The notes: generated from the letters alone by a model not told the origin. Shown: positions 52,283 through 61,979, counted from the stretch's first letter. The stretch is DNA of 64,000 nucleotides from Bacteroidota bacterium (GCA_947464275.1 CANHVU010000004.1:1-64000), one strand, 5' to 3'. Made by a program: numbers and translations.

Positions 52283-52672
52283 ATGTATCATATTTATTCA
52301 TTTGAAAAACTTGACGTTTACATTCTTGCCAGAAAATTCAAAATAGATATTAAATTGATGAGTAGGTTATTTCCAAATGAAGAAAGATTCGATTTAACAA
52401 GTCAAATTAATAGGTCATCAGCTAGTATTTCAGCAAATATTGCAGAAGGTTCCGGTAGGTCATCGAATTTTGATCAAGCCCATTTTACAAATATTTCATA
52501 TACATCAGCTTTAGAAACTATTGACCATTTAAATACTGCGTTAGATATGAACTATATAAATATGGAAAAATATACCGAATTGCGAATTAATTTATATTCA
52601 ATTTTAAATAAATTAAATGCCCTATATAAATTTCAAATTAATAATAAAGATACTTTAAAAAAACGAGTATAA
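52283..52672 (+). CDS. Four-helix-bundle protein (S23/Avd-like)
   Basis: This 129-residue helical protein has the pattern of the free-standing four-helix-bundle family related to 23S rRNA intervening-sequence proteins and to Avd of diversity-generating retroelements. It shows FEKLDVYILARKFKIDI, LTSQINRSSASISANIAEGSGR and SYTSALETIDHLNTALDM. No reverse transcriptase or variable repeat is near. It interrupts the fcl-gmd pair and is flanked on both sides by spacers with a repeat-like texture, so it may be a recent insertion. Function unknown; RNA or DNA binding is plausible. Confidence 0.85.
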   Translation: MYHIYSFEKLDVYILARKFKIDIKLMSRLFPNEERFDLTSQINRSSASISANIAEGSGRSSNFDQAHFTNISYTSALETIDHLNTALDMNYINMEKYTELRINLYSILNKLNALYKFQINNKDTLKKRV

Positions 52673-52759
52673 GTAATAGATAGCTTAATCAGTTTTTTGT
52701 TATCAGGTTGAACAATTAACCGATAAACAAATAAACAATTAACCCCTAAAGAAAAAAAT

Positions 52760-53893
52760 ATGAAAGTAGCACTTATAACAGGAATCACCGGACAAGATGG
52801 AGCTTATTTAGCCGAATTTTTATTGAAAAAAGGATACTTTGTGCATGGTATCAAACGCAGAAGTTCTTTATTTAACACTGACAGAATTGATCATTTGTAT
52901 CAAGACCCTCACGAAAAAAATGTAAATCTAAAATTACATTATGGCGATTTAACAGATAGTAGTAATTTAATTAGAATTATTCAGGAAACACAACCTGATG
53001 AAATCTATAACTTAGCTGCTATGAGCCATGTTCATGTAAGTTTTGAAGAACCTGAATATACTGCCAATGCTGATGGTATTGGAACTTTACGTATTTTAGA
53101 AGCATTACGCATTTGTGGTTTAACTGAAAAAACAAAAGTATATCAAGCATCTACTTCTGAATTATATGGTTTGGTACAGGCAGTTCCTCAAAGTGAAACA
53201 ACACCATTTTACCCTCGTTCACCTTATGCAGTAGCTAAAATGTATGCCTATTGGATTACAGTAAACTACCGCGAAGCTTATAACATGTTTGCGTGTAACG
53301 GTATTTTGTTTAACCATGAAAGTCCATTGCGTGGCGAAACATTTGTTACACGTAAAATTACCCGCGCTGCTAGTAAAATTGTGTTGGGTATGCAAGATAA
53401 ATTATTTTTAGGTAACCTTAATGCGCAACGCGATTGGGGACATGCCAAAGATTATGTAGAGGCAATGTACTTAATTTTACAACAAGAAAAACCTGAGGAT
53501 TATGTAATAGCAACAGGTGTAACTACTACTATTCGAAAATTTGTTCAAATGGCGTTTAATGAAGTTGGTATTACCATTGCTTTTAAAGGTGAAAACGAAA
53601 ATGAAGTTGGATATATTGAACATATCAATAATGAAAAATTAAATTCAAAAAATATAACTACTACTTTAAATATAGGTGATGAAATTGTAGCAGTGGATCC
53701 ACGTTACTTTAGACCTACTGAAGTGGAATTATTAATTGGTGACCCTACCAAAAGCCAAACAAAATTGGGCTGGAAACCAAAATATGATTTACCAATGTTA
53801 GTGGAAGATATGATGCAATCTGATTTAAAATTAATGCAACGCGAGTTGTTTTTAAAGCAAGCTGGTCACAAAGTATTAAGTCAGTTTGAATAA
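52760..53893 (+). CDS. gmd: GDP-mannose 4,6-dehydratase
   Basis: This 377-residue SDR converts GDP-D-mannose to GDP-4-keto-6-deoxy-D-mannose, the first step to GDP-fucose. It has [36 protein letters not shown], the STSELYG and [11 protein letters not shown] triad segments, [16 protein letters not shown] and [13 protein letters not shown]. The length is normal. It is downstream of fcl and in the same direction. Confidence 0.97.
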   Translation: MKVALITGITGQDGAYLAEFLLKKGYFVHGIKRRSSLFNTDRIDHLYQDPHEKNVNLKLHYGDLTDSSNLIRIIQETQPDEIYNLAAMSHVHVSFEEPEYTANADGIGTLRILEALRICGLTEKTKVYQASTSELYGLVQAVPQSETTPFYPRSPYAVAKMYAYWITVNYREAYNMFACNGILFNHESPLRGETFVTRKITRAASKIVLGMQDKLFLGNLNAQRDWGHAKDYVEAMYLILQQEKPEDYVIATGVTTTIRKFVQMAFNEVGITIAFKGENENEVGYIEHINNEKLNSKNITTTLNIGDEIVAVDPRYFRPTEVELLIGDPTKSQTKLGWKPKYDLPMLVEDMMQSDLKLMQRELFLKQAGHKVLSQFE

Positions 53894-53936
53894 ATATTGC
53901 TTTTTAAAAATAAAAAATTAAATAAATAAAAAACAT

Positions 53937-54809
53937 ATGAGAAGTTACAGTAAAGCTAAAGTAATCTCTGAGATTGGTTGCAATCACATGGGACAATTTG
54001 AAATTGCAAAAGATTTAATTAAACTTTCGAAAGATTGTGGTGCAACTGTTGCAAAATTTCAAAAAAGAAACAACAAGGAATTATTAACAGAGGAACAATA
54101 TAATGCACCTCATCCAAATCCTTATAATTCATATGGCGACACTTATGGCGCTCATAGAGAGTTTTTAGAATTTAACACTGATCAACATTTTGAATTAAAA
54201 AAATATGCTGAAAGTATTGGCATTGAATATTCAACTTCTGTATGGGATGTTACCTCTGCAAAGGAAATAATTGAAGTGAATCCAGGTTTAATTAAAGTTC
54301 CATCGGCTTGTAATAACAATTACGAAATGATGAAAGAATTAAGAGATAATTATACTGGTGAAGTTCATATTTCATTTGGTATGACAACTCAAGAAGAGGA
54401 AAAAGAAGTAATTGAATTTTTTGAAAAAACTAACACAGCTAAATCTAGATTAGTAATTTACTCTTGTACTTCAGGTTACCCGGTTCCTTTTAAAGATGTG
54501 TGCTTATTAGAAATTAACAGACTTTATAACACTTACGAAAGCAGAGTAAAAGAAATTGGTTTTTCAGGTCATCATTTAGGTATTGCCATTGATACTGCTG
54601 CTTATGTATTAGGTGCAAAATGGATTGAAAGACATTTTACAAAAGACAGAACTTGGAAAGGAACTGACCACGCAGCTTCACTAGAAGTACCCGGTTTACA
54701 AAAACTAATTAGAGATTTAGAACATACTTACGATGCTTTAAATTATAAAAATACCGAAATATTAGATATTGAATCGGTTCAAAGAGAAAAATTAAAAAAT
54801 AGAAAATAG
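53937..54809 (+). CDS. NeuB-like sialic-acid synthase family protein, short form
   Basis: This 290-residue TIM-barrel enzyme of the NeuB family condenses phosphoenolpyruvate with a sugar. The typical parts are VISEIGCNHMGQFEIAKDL, VAKFQKRN, IKVPSACNNNYEMM, GFSGHHLGIAIDTAA and WIERHFTKDRTWKGTDHAASL. The C-terminal antifreeze-like (SAF) domain of classical NeuB is missing; the usual length is about 340-350. The product is therefore an unassigned nonulosonate or related keto-acid sugar. Its stop overlaps the GTG start of the cytidylyltransferase by one base. Confidence 0.9.
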   Translation: MRSYSKAKVISEIGCNHMGQFEIAKDLIKLSKDCGATVAKFQKRNNKELLTEEQYNAPHPNPYNSYGDTYGAHREFLEFNTDQHFELKKYAESIGIEYSTSVWDVTSAKEIIEVNPGLIKVPSACNNNYEMMKELRDNYTGEVHISFGMTTQEEEKEVIEFFEKTNTAKSRLVIYSCTSGYPVPFKDVCLLEINRLYNTYESRVKEIGFSGHHLGIAIDTAAYVLGAKWIERHFTKDRTWKGTDHAASLEVPGLQKLIRDLEHTYDALNYKNTEILDIESVQREKLKNRK

Positions 54810-55537
54810 TGAAAGAAATATTAGCTATTATTCCTGCAAGAGGCGGCAGTAAAGGATTACCTAATAAAAATATTTTACCTTTATTAGGTCATCCACTTAT
54901 TGCCTATAGTGTAAAAGCAGCTTTAGATTCTAAGTTAATTACACGTGTAATTGTATCAACCGATTCGGAAGCAATTGCAAATGTAGCTGCCCAGTATGGT
55001 GCTGAAATTGCTTTTATGCGACCTGCTGAATTTGCACAAGATTTAAGTACTGACTTAGATGTTTTTGAACACGCTTTAAATTGGTTTGATATCAATCAAA
55101 ACTACAAACCCGATTTAGTTGTTCAATTGCGTCCAACCTCTCCTATAAGAAAGGCCCAATTAATAGATGATTGTATCACAAAACTCATTAATTCGGATGC
55201 AGATAGCTTAAGAATTGTTACTCCAAGCCCAATTACTCCATACAAAATGTGGAGAATTGAAGACGAAAGTCTTCCAATGATTCCATTATTAAGTATTGCA
55301 GGTACTGACGAACCTTATAATGAACCTCGTCAAAGATTGCCTCAAACTTATTGGCAAATTGGTACGCTTGATGTAATCAGACCAGAGGTAATTCTTAATA
55401 AAAAAAGTATGTCGGGTAAAGTAATTATGCCTCATATTGTTGGAAATGAATGGGCAATTGATATTGACGATATGTCGAGCTTTATTAAGGCTGCTGATGT
55501 AATTTTATCTGATAATTTTGTTAAATTCAATGACTGA
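54809..55537 (+). CDS. CMP-sugar synthetase (acylneuraminate cytidylyltransferase family)
   Basis: This 242-residue enzyme transfers CMP to a 2-keto-3-deoxy sugar acid. The nucleotide-binding start is LAIIPARGGSKGLPNKNILPLLG; VIVSTDSEAIANVA, LRPTSPIR and WAIDIDD follow. The GTG start at 54809 shares a base with the NeuB stop (TAGTG), and the next gene overlaps its end by eight bases. The chain of overlaps shows tight coupling with the pathway genes. Substrate unknown. Confidence 0.93.
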   Translation: MKEILAIIPARGGSKGLPNKNILPLLGHPLIAYSVKAALDSKLITRVIVSTDSEAIANVAAQYGAEIAFMRPAEFAQDLSTDLDVFEHALNWFDINQNYKPDLVVQLRPTSPIRKAQLIDDCITKLINSDADSLRIVTPSPITPYKMWRIEDESLPMIPLLSIAGTDEPYNEPRQRLPQTYWQIGTLDVIRPEVILNKKSMSGKVIMPHIVGNEWAIDIDDMSSFIKAADVILSDNFVKFND

Positions 55538-56504
55538 GTTTTATAATAAACCTGTTGTAGTTTTTGGTGCAGGTTCTATAGGCGAAAGGCATATAAGAAA
55601 TTTATGGGCTTTAGGTTTTAAAAACATATTTGTTTTTAGGCAAAGAAATCTTCCATTTAGAGACATTGCTGATGCCAAAGTTACTGTAATAAAAACTTGG
55701 GAAGAAGTACAACAAATTAATCCATTTGCAGCTGTAATTACTTCTCCTACGAGTTTACACATTAGTCAAGCACAAAAATGTGTTGAGTTAGGAATTCATG
55801 TATTAATTGAAAAACCGCTTTCAAGCGAAATTGAATCACTTGACCAATTTGAAAATATGGTAAAAAAACACCATGTTTTTGTGTATGTAGGTTACATGAA
55901 TCGATTCCATCCATTAATTTTAAAAATTAAAGAAATTATTTCTCAAAAAACCTTTGGTAATTTAATTTCAATTCAAAGCAAATGGGCCGAATACCTTCCT
56001 GATTGGCATCCATGGGAAGATTATAGAGAGTCGTATGCAGCCAGAAAAGAATTAGGTGGTGGAGTTGCCCTTACCTTATCACACGATATTGATATGGCAC
56101 TTTTCCTTGCTAATGACCAAATAAAAAAATACGCAGTTGTAAAAAATTATAAAAGCAATCTTGAATTAAATGTGGAGTCAGGTGCCGATTTCTTGATGCT
56201 ATTTAATAATGACATTACTGCCAATATTCACCTTAATTTTTATGAAAAGGTAAAAGAACGCTTTTTAAAGCTTGTTTTTGATGAAGCAAGCATTCAATTT
56301 GATTTTTTCACTTCTACCTTAACCATTAAAAAACAAGAAGGTGAAACAAAAGAAGTACTTGAGAATTTTGATAGAAATGATTTGTTTTTAAGTCAAACAA
56401 AATATTTCTTTGATAAAATAGAATCAGGATTCCAGATAGAAGAATCTATCAGCCAAATTAACGATTCAAGATTAATAATAGCCATGTGCAACAATGAACA
56501 ATAA
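55530..56504 (+). CDS. Gfo/Idh/MocA family oxidoreductase
   Basis: This 324-residue NAD(P)-dependent sugar oxidoreductase starts at the ATG at 55530. The Rossmann motif is VVVFGAGSIGERHIRNLW, then VITSPTSLHISQAQKCVELG and the catalytic EKPLSS segment. YMNRFHPLILKIKEII is the substrate-side lysine/histidine region replaced by family variants. The overlap with the cytidylyltransferase stop is eight bases, and with the next SDR eleven bases. It probably modifies the CMP-sugar or its precursor, as in some nonulosonate clusters. Confidence 0.9.
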   Translation: MTEFYNKPVVVFGAGSIGERHIRNLWALGFKNIFVFRQRNLPFRDIADAKVTVIKTWEEVQQINPFAAVITSPTSLHISQAQKCVELGIHVLIEKPLSSEIESLDQFENMVKKHHVFVYVGYMNRFHPLILKIKEIISQKTFGNLISIQSKWAEYLPDWHPWEDYRESYAARKELGGGVALTLSHDIDMALFLANDQIKKYAVVKNYKSNLELNVESGADFLMLFNNDITANIHLNFYEKVKERFLKLVFDEASIQFDFFTSTLTIKKQEGETKEVLENFDRNDLFLSQTKYFFDKIESGFQIEESISQINDSRLIIAMCNNEQ

Positions 56505-57321
56505 TCCGAATTCAATAGACAATAAAGTAATTTTTGTTACGGGAGCTTTAGGCCAAATAGGCAAAGAAATTTCCTTTAGTTTTTTAAAACAAAATGCCAA
56601 AGTAATTTTTACCGATATTACTTTAGGTGCTAAAGATAATTTCATAAAAGAACTTAACGAACTTAATATTGACCCTAATAATTATCTTTTTCAAAGTTTA
56701 GATATTACTTCTGAAGAAAATTGTATTGAGGCAGTTGAGGCCTCGGTTAATAAGTTTTCTAAAATTGATGTGTTAATTAACAATGCCGCAATTGATGCAA
56801 AGTTTGATAAAGAAGGTACATCAAAAGTAAATAAAAGCAGATTTGAGTTTTATCCGCTCGATGCGCTAAAAAAATCGGTAGAAGTGAACTTGGTAGGAAC
56901 AGTAATTATTACGCAAGTAATGTGCCGCCAAATGCTAAAACAAGGTCATGGAAATATTATTAATGTGGCATCTACATATTCAGTAGTTTCTCCAAACCAA
57001 AGTTTATACGACTTTGGCGAGGGCATTAGTAATTACAAGCCAATTGACTATATTGCATCAAAAAGTTTTATACCTAATTTCACCAGGTATATTGCCACCT
57101 TTTATGCCAACGATGGAATAAGATGTAATGCCATAGTTCCACATGGTATTTTTAACAATCACCCTGAAGCATTTTTGAAAAACTGGGCTAAACTATCGCC
57201 TATGGGAAGAATGTGTAATAGGGAAGAATTAAATGGACCATTTACCTTCCTAGCATCCGATGGAAGTAGTTACATGACCGGTGCTGTCATTAATGTAGAT
57301 GGAGGTTGGACTGCATGGTAA
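56494..57321 (+). CDS. Short-chain dehydrogenase/reductase
   Basis: This 275-residue classical SDR has VIFVTGALGQIGKEISFSF (TGxxxGxG variant), NNAAID, and the Tyr-x3-Lys in the segment PIDYIASKSF. VASTYSVVSPNQSLYDFGEG precedes the active site and the C-terminal GGW closes the fold. Its place between the oxidoreductase and KdsC-like genes suggests oxidation or reduction of the same sugar, like PtmA of Campylobacter legionaminic-acid loci. The substrate is not known. It overlaps the next gene by seven bases. Confidence 0.9.
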   Translation: MNNNPNSIDNKVIFVTGALGQIGKEISFSFLKQNAKVIFTDITLGAKDNFIKELNELNIDPNNYLFQSLDITSEENCIEAVEASVNKFSKIDVLINNAAIDAKFDKEGTSKVNKSRFEFYPLDALKKSVEVNLVGTVIITQVMCRQMLKQGHGNIINVASTYSVVSPNQSLYDFGEGISNYKPIDYIASKSFIPNFTRYIATFYANDGIRCNAIVPHGIFNNHPEAFLKNWAKLSPMGRMCNREELNGPFTFLASDGSSYMTGAVINVDGGWTAW

Positions 57322-57794
57322 CAAAAATAAAATTATTTATTACCGATGTTGATGGTGTACTTACCGATGCTGGTATGTATTACACCGAAAGTGGTGATGA
57401 GTTTAAAAAATTCAATACCCATGATGGTATGGCTTTTCAAATGCTAAGAGAAGCTGGAATAAAAACAGCAATTATTACTTCCGAATCTACATCAATTGTA
57501 GAACGAAGAGCCGCCAAATTAAAAGTAGATTACCTTTATCAAGGAAAAAGAGATGGTGGTAAACTACAAGCCGCCATTGAAATTTGCGAAAAAGAAGGTA
57601 TTTCATTAAATGAAGTATCGTATATTGGAGATGATATTAACTGCCTAGATTTACTCTCGGCTGTTCAATACAAAGCATGTCCAGCCAATGCAACAAAAAC
57701 AATAAAATCAATTCCAAACATTGTATTATTAAACACCAAAGGTGGTGATGGTGCTGTAAGAGAATGGGTTGAATTATTACTTGAAGAAAACTAG
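57315..57794 (+). CDS. KdsC-like HAD phosphatase
   Basis: This 159-residue HAD-superfamily phosphatase has the motif I DVDGVLTDAGMYY, motif II TSE, the Lys in GKRDGGKLQAA and motif IV GDDINCLDLL. It is of the KdsC type (C0 cap, tetramer), which removes phosphate from 2-keto-3-deoxy sugar acid phosphates. In this locus it probably acts on the product of the NeuB-like gene rather than on KDO 8-phosphate. The ATG at 57315 is used; a TTG at 57306 is in frame but lies inside the SDR gene. Confidence 0.9.
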   Translation: MVTKIKLFITDVDGVLTDAGMYYTESGDEFKKFNTHDGMAFQMLREAGIKTAIITSESTSIVERRAAKLKVDYLYQGKRDGGKLQAAIEICEKEGISLNEVSYIGDDINCLDLLSAVQYKACPANATKTIKSIPNIVLLNTKGGDGAVREWVELLLEEN

Positions 57795-57796
57795 TT

Positions 57797-59365
57797 ATGG
57801 ATTTAAATAAAAATATAAAATTTGGTTTTAGTTATTTAAAAGGCGAAATGCAAAGCATGCTGGGGCTTAATATAAACTCAACTCCTACTGCGCGTCTTGC
57901 ACTTAACCAATGGATTAGTAAAACTGATAAAAACAATAACAATTCAAAAGAAATATTAATAACTGCGCTACGCAACCATACTTGGATTGAATGGGCTGCA
58001 TATGCTGCCTGTGTTTTTAAAAATATGGGTTATAACTCTACCCTTTTATTTAGAAAATCGGAGGTAGCTAAATTTTACACAGAAAAACCCTCTTTTCTAA
58101 ACTTTTGGGAAGGAGTGAAAAATATTCCAGGTATCACTTTGGTTGATATTGAATCAGCTCCTTTTGACAAACAAACTTACGATCGTTTTATTCAAATGCC
58201 TGATGAGTATTATGCTGCAGCTACTGCCTATGATTTTCATGTTGAAAAAGAAGACATTATTAATAATATAGATCCTGCTTACGCCCCTGCAACCAAAGTT
58301 TTAAAAATTAAAACGGCCCAAATAACTTCTGTTTTAAAAGAATTATACAAAAGTAAAAAATACCATCGTACCATTTTATACAGTGGTATTATCAGTGATT
58401 CGAGAGGTGCCATGGATGTTTCGCTTGAAAGTAAACAAGAATTAGTGTGTGTTGAAGGTTGGTCGTGGCGTTCAGGACATGTAATATATAATTACAATGC
58501 ACCGGCTTTAGAATACAATGTAAAAGGTTGGATGAATTCGCTTGGTGCTTGGAATGAGCAAAAAGAAAAGGAAATCAATTCGTACATCAAATTTTTAGAT
58601 GGTGAAAAAGTAAATGAACCAGGTTGGCTTGATAATTTTTACTTAGTACAGCGTTCAAAAATAAATGCTGAATTTTCAAAAGAGTTAAACGACTTTATTC
58701 AAGGCGATGCACCTATTGCTGTTTTAGCTCCCAATGTCATTGGTGATAGTTCATTGTTAAATAGAGAAACTATTTTTTCAAGTTTAAGAACTTGGATGAA
58801 AAGTATCATTACTTATTTTAAAAACAATCCTGATAAAAAATTAATAATCAGAGCTCATCCTGCTGAAGTTTGGGTAGCCGATTATAAATTAAAAATTAGA
58901 ATTGGAGAGTTAGCACAAGAATTGTGTAAGGACATTCCAAATATTTTTATTTTGGATGGACGAGACAAAACAAATACGTTCTCATTACTTCCTTATGCCA
59001 GAGTGGGACTTATTTGGCTAAGCTCAGTTGGTTTTGATATGGTAATTAGAGGTTTGCCTGTAATTGCTGCCGCAGAACCTAAATATGCAGGACTTGGAAT
59101 TGTAGAGGAACCAAAAACACAAGAGGAATATTTTGAAATGTTAAATGCATTTATGCAAACTCAACATCGTCCTAAACCTGAACAAATTCAAAAAGGTAAA
59201 GAATTTCAATACATGGTATTCAAAGGATTTTCATTTCAAGCACAAGGTACCACATATAGAGCTAACAGTTGTCAAATAGGAAATATGCCTAATCAAGAAG
59301 AACATGATAGATTTTATAAAATTTTAGTAGGGCAAGAACCTGCACCAGATTTAATAAATGCTTAA
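57797..59365 (+). CDS. Putative capsule glycosyltransferase, KpsC/KpsS-like
   Basis: This 522-residue cytoplasmic protein starts two bases after the KdsC-like stop. Its C-terminal half has the motif KLIIRAHPAEVW and IWLSSVGFDMVIRGLPVIAAAEPKYAGLG, which recall KpsC/KpsS-type and CDP-glycerol-type GT-B transferases. The N-terminal part (ILITALRNHTWIEWAAYAACV) fits a GT-B Rossmann domain. It is the first gene after the CMP-sugar set, so it may transfer that sugar. The family call is tentative; substrate and linkage are unknown. Confidence 0.7.
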   Translation: MDLNKNIKFGFSYLKGEMQSMLGLNINSTPTARLALNQWISKTDKNNNNSKEILITALRNHTWIEWAAYAACVFKNMGYNSTLLFRKSEVAKFYTEKPSFLNFWEGVKNIPGITLVDIESAPFDKQTYDRFIQMPDEYYAAATAYDFHVEKEDIINNIDPAYAPATKVLKIKTAQITSVLKELYKSKKYHRTILYSGIISDSRGAMDVSLESKQELVCVEGWSWRSGHVIYNYNAPALEYNVKGWMNSLGAWNEQKEKEINSYIKFLDGEKVNEPGWLDNFYLVQRSKINAEFSKELNDFIQGDAPIAVLAPNVIGDSSLLNRETIFSSLRTWMKSIITYFKNNPDKKLIIRAHPAEVWVADYKLKIRIGELAQELCKDIPNIFILDGRDKTNTFSLLPYARVGLIWLSSVGFDMVIRGLPVIAAAEPKYAGLGIVEEPKTQEEYFEMLNAFMQTQHRPKPEQIQKGKEFQYMVFKGFSFQAQGTTYRANSCQIGNMPNQEEHDRFYKILVGQEPAPDLINA

Positions 59366-59397
59366 TCAATTTTTTTCATTTTATCAATATCCTCAGT

Positions 59398-60693
59398 TTG
59401 ATTCGCAAAACACAAAATCTATATCATTTAATCAATGAAAAATTCTTAAAAAAGAACAAATCTTTTTTAAAATATTTTTCCTCTAATATACTTTCAGTTC
59501 CCGTTTCTTTAGTAACAGGTTTTATTAACTTTAGAAATATTGACCCTGTGTATATGGGCATGTGGGCTACTGTAACTATTTTTGAAGTTTATTCCAATTT
59601 TTTAAGGTTAGGTGTAGTTAATGGAATGAACCGTGAATTGCCTTTTGCATTAGGGCAAGGCGATAATACAAAAGCTGAAAAATATGCGGCCACTACGCAA
59701 ATGTTTTCGCTTTTCAATGGATTAATATTACTGTTAATCGCTCCTTTAATCATTAAAGGAATCAATATAGATGAATCTTATTATGCATGTTTAGCCGTTG
59801 TATTAATCAAGGCTTGTTTATCGTTTTACACTACTTATCTTACTGGAACATTTCGTTCAGATGACCAATTTGGAAAATTAGCCAATATTACCATGATTGG
59901 ATTAGGGGGCAAACTTTTACTTTGCCCTTTGGTGTTTTTAGGCTTCAATGGATTTTTATCCTACGAGTTAATTTTAATTCTACTAAATGCAGCTTTATTG
60001 CATAAATTTAGACCTATAAAAATTAAACCCCAATTTCATATTCCCGAAATGAAAAGGTTAATATTAACTGGATTTCCATTATTTGTTACCTCCTATCTTT
60101 TGGGCATTATTGATACTCTTCCTCGATTATTTATTATTAAAGATGGAAACGAAAAACTACTTGGTTTATATGCGCCTGTGCTAATGTTAGTAAACACCAT
60201 GATTATTTTTCCAGGTACCATTACCAATTTTTTATATCCTAAGTTTTCCTACAAAATTGGAATGAATGTACCTGCTAAGGTTATTTGGAAACAATACCTT
60301 CAGGTAATTGCCTTGTCTTTTTTGGGAATTTCATTTACTGTTTTTATTGGCTACTTTGTAGTTGACTATTTTGCGACTATTTTTCCGAAATATGCCTTGT
60401 CAACACCTTATTTAAAAGCGGGTCTTTTAATTTGTCCTTTCCTTGTTTATAAAATGGGTAATACCATCAATGGCGTACTTAGAAAACCCCAGTCCATGCT
60501 ATCCTATGCATTGTTCTATGGAGGAATTCAGGTATTTAGTTATTTTATTTTACTTTCATTTATGAACGATGTTTTACTTAAAGTAATTTACTCGCAGGTA
60601 ATTACTGGATTTGCTACATTAATTTTTAGTCTTACAGTGAACTATAAATTAGTTACTGCTTACGATTTAGAAAATATTAAACCTACCATTTAA
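59398..60693 (+). CDS. Wzx-type polysaccharide flippase
   Basis: This 431-residue membrane protein has about twelve to fourteen transmembrane segments and belongs to the oligosaccharide-flippase superfamily. The N-terminal amphipathic segment before KYFSSNILSVPVSLVTGF is usual for Wzx. It should move undecaprenyl-linked repeat units to the periplasmic side. The only start I can find is TTG at 59398, as no in-frame ATG occurs before the first membrane helix. Confidence 0.88.
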   Translation: MIRKTQNLYHLINEKFLKKNKSFLKYFSSNILSVPVSLVTGFINFRNIDPVYMGMWATVTIFEVYSNFLRLGVVNGMNRELPFALGQGDNTKAEKYAATTQMFSLFNGLILLLIAPLIIKGINIDESYYACLAVVLIKACLSFYTTYLTGTFRSDDQFGKLANITMIGLGGKLLLCPLVFLGFNGFLSYELILILLNAALLHKFRPIKIKPQFHIPEMKRLILTGFPLFVTSYLLGIIDTLPRLFIIKDGNEKLLGLYAPVLMLVNTMIIFPGTITNFLYPKFSYKIGMNVPAKVIWKQYLQVIALSFLGISFTVFIGYFVVDYFATIFPKYALSTPYLKAGLLICPFLVYKMGNTINGVLRKPQSMLSYALFYGGIQVFSYFILLSFMNDVLLKVIYSQVITGFATLIFSLTVNYKLVTAYDLENIKPTI

Positions 60694-60710
60694 TTAATTA
60701 ATTAATCACT

Positions 60711-61979
60711 TTGAATTTAACTCTTTTAGCCAGAAAAAGGCTAGTTTTTTTTGCCGTCATATTTTACGCATTTATTTGTACCATTGGTATTTTTGATCAC
60801 TTTTATATTTATATCATTTCAGATAAATATTTTTTTTGGATGGCTACAGTAATGCTAATTATACCATACATTGGTAGTAGCGGTTATGGAATACCTAATT
60901 TCAGATTAAATTGGTGGGCTTTTTTAATATTATTATTTATGGCAATTATTGGCTTCATCCAGCCTAATTTTAAATCAACAGAATACCAATATGATTTATT
61001 TTGCTACCTCCGTTTTTTTATCTTTGTACTGATTGGTTTTCAAAGGGAATTCTTTACAACCATTAAAAAAGCAATGTTTATTACATTAGTAGTAGGTATT
61101 TGTGCAAATATTTTTGGTTTACTAAGTGCCGAAACATTTGTTAGAGCATTGGTTGAAGAAAAAACATTAGCCTATAAAATGCAGTATATGTTAATACCTG
61201 CCTTTTATTATTTATTTTTATACGATACATTAACCAAAGCAGAACGGAGAATTGTTATCATCGCTATTTGTATTTATGGAATAGAACAAATTTTATTTCA
61301 AAAAAGATTACCTACTTTAAGGGTAGTTATTTACTTAGCTTTTTATACCTTTTCATTAACTTTATTTGGTAAAAATGGAGGTATTAAAACTGGAGTAATT
61401 ATACAAAGAATTGGTTTATTTATAATTGGGATTTTTGTAGCAATACAAATGGTATCCGTTATCGGTTTCAAGGTAGATGAATACTTTACCTTGCTAATTG
61501 AACGCTTTTATGGGAAAGGAGAAAACGTGAGCGAAACTTTAGAAGAAGATTCAAGATGGGAAATTGGAAATATTTTTTACGAATCACTTTGGAATTCAGG
61601 TGAATTATTCACAGGTAGAGGTTTAGGCGGAATAGTTTATGATCAAACATTTATTAAAGATGATGAAAATGGATTTACCTATCGTTCTGCAGCAGAACTA
61701 GGAATTCCAACTATGCTTTTAAAAGGAGGCTTAATATTTGTTGGATTATTTGCCATATATTTAGTAAAAATTGGAAAGCTTTATAAAAAAGTAAAACAAA
61801 ATGTTTATTTATATGCTGCTTGGATAAATGTAATAATTTGGTTTTTATTCCTATACCCTGAAGGATTTATTGGAAACTTCTACAATCCTTTTGAAATATT
61901 ATTAGCTTATTCGATTGGAATGTTATTGTCATTTAAAATTAAAGACATGAAAGAGTATGAACCTAACCCCCATTATTAA
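60711..61979 (+). CDS. O-antigen polymerase/ligase-like membrane protein (Wzy)
   Basis: This 422-residue protein has about ten transmembrane segments and a large periplasmic loop (about 255-325). The loop carries ERFYGKGENVSETLEEDSR, then a region like WNSGELFTGRGLGG and RSAAELGIPTML. These are the features of Wzy/WaaL-like polymerases, which join repeat units. Start is TTG at 60711; an in-frame stop lies 12 bases upstream. Its end overlaps the acetyltransferase start by 23 bases. Confidence 0.82.
   Translation: MNLTLLARKRLVFFAVIFYAFICTIGIFDHFYIYIISDKYFFWMATVMLIIPYIGSSGYGIPNFRLNWWAFLILLFMAIIGFIQPNFKSTEYQYDLFCYLRFFIFVLIGFQREFFTTIKKAMFITLVVGICANIFGLLSAETFVRALVEEKTLAYKMQYMLIPAFYYLFLYDTLTKAERRIVIIAICIYGIEQILFQKRLPTLRVVIYLAFYTFSLTLFGKNGGIKTGVIIQRIGLFIIGIFVAIQMVSVIGFKVDEYFTLLIERFYGKGENVSETLEEDSRWEIGNIFYESLWNSGELFTGRGLGGIVYDQTFIKDDENGFTYRSAAELGIPTMLLKGGLIFVGLFAIYLVKIGKLYKKVKQNVYLYAAWINVIIWFLFLYPEGFIGNFYNPFEILLAYSIGMLLSFKIKDMKEYEPNPHY

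Noticed and set aside
52283-52672. Diversity-generating retroelement
   Set aside because: The protein resembles Avd, but no reverse transcriptase, template repeat or variable repeat was found.
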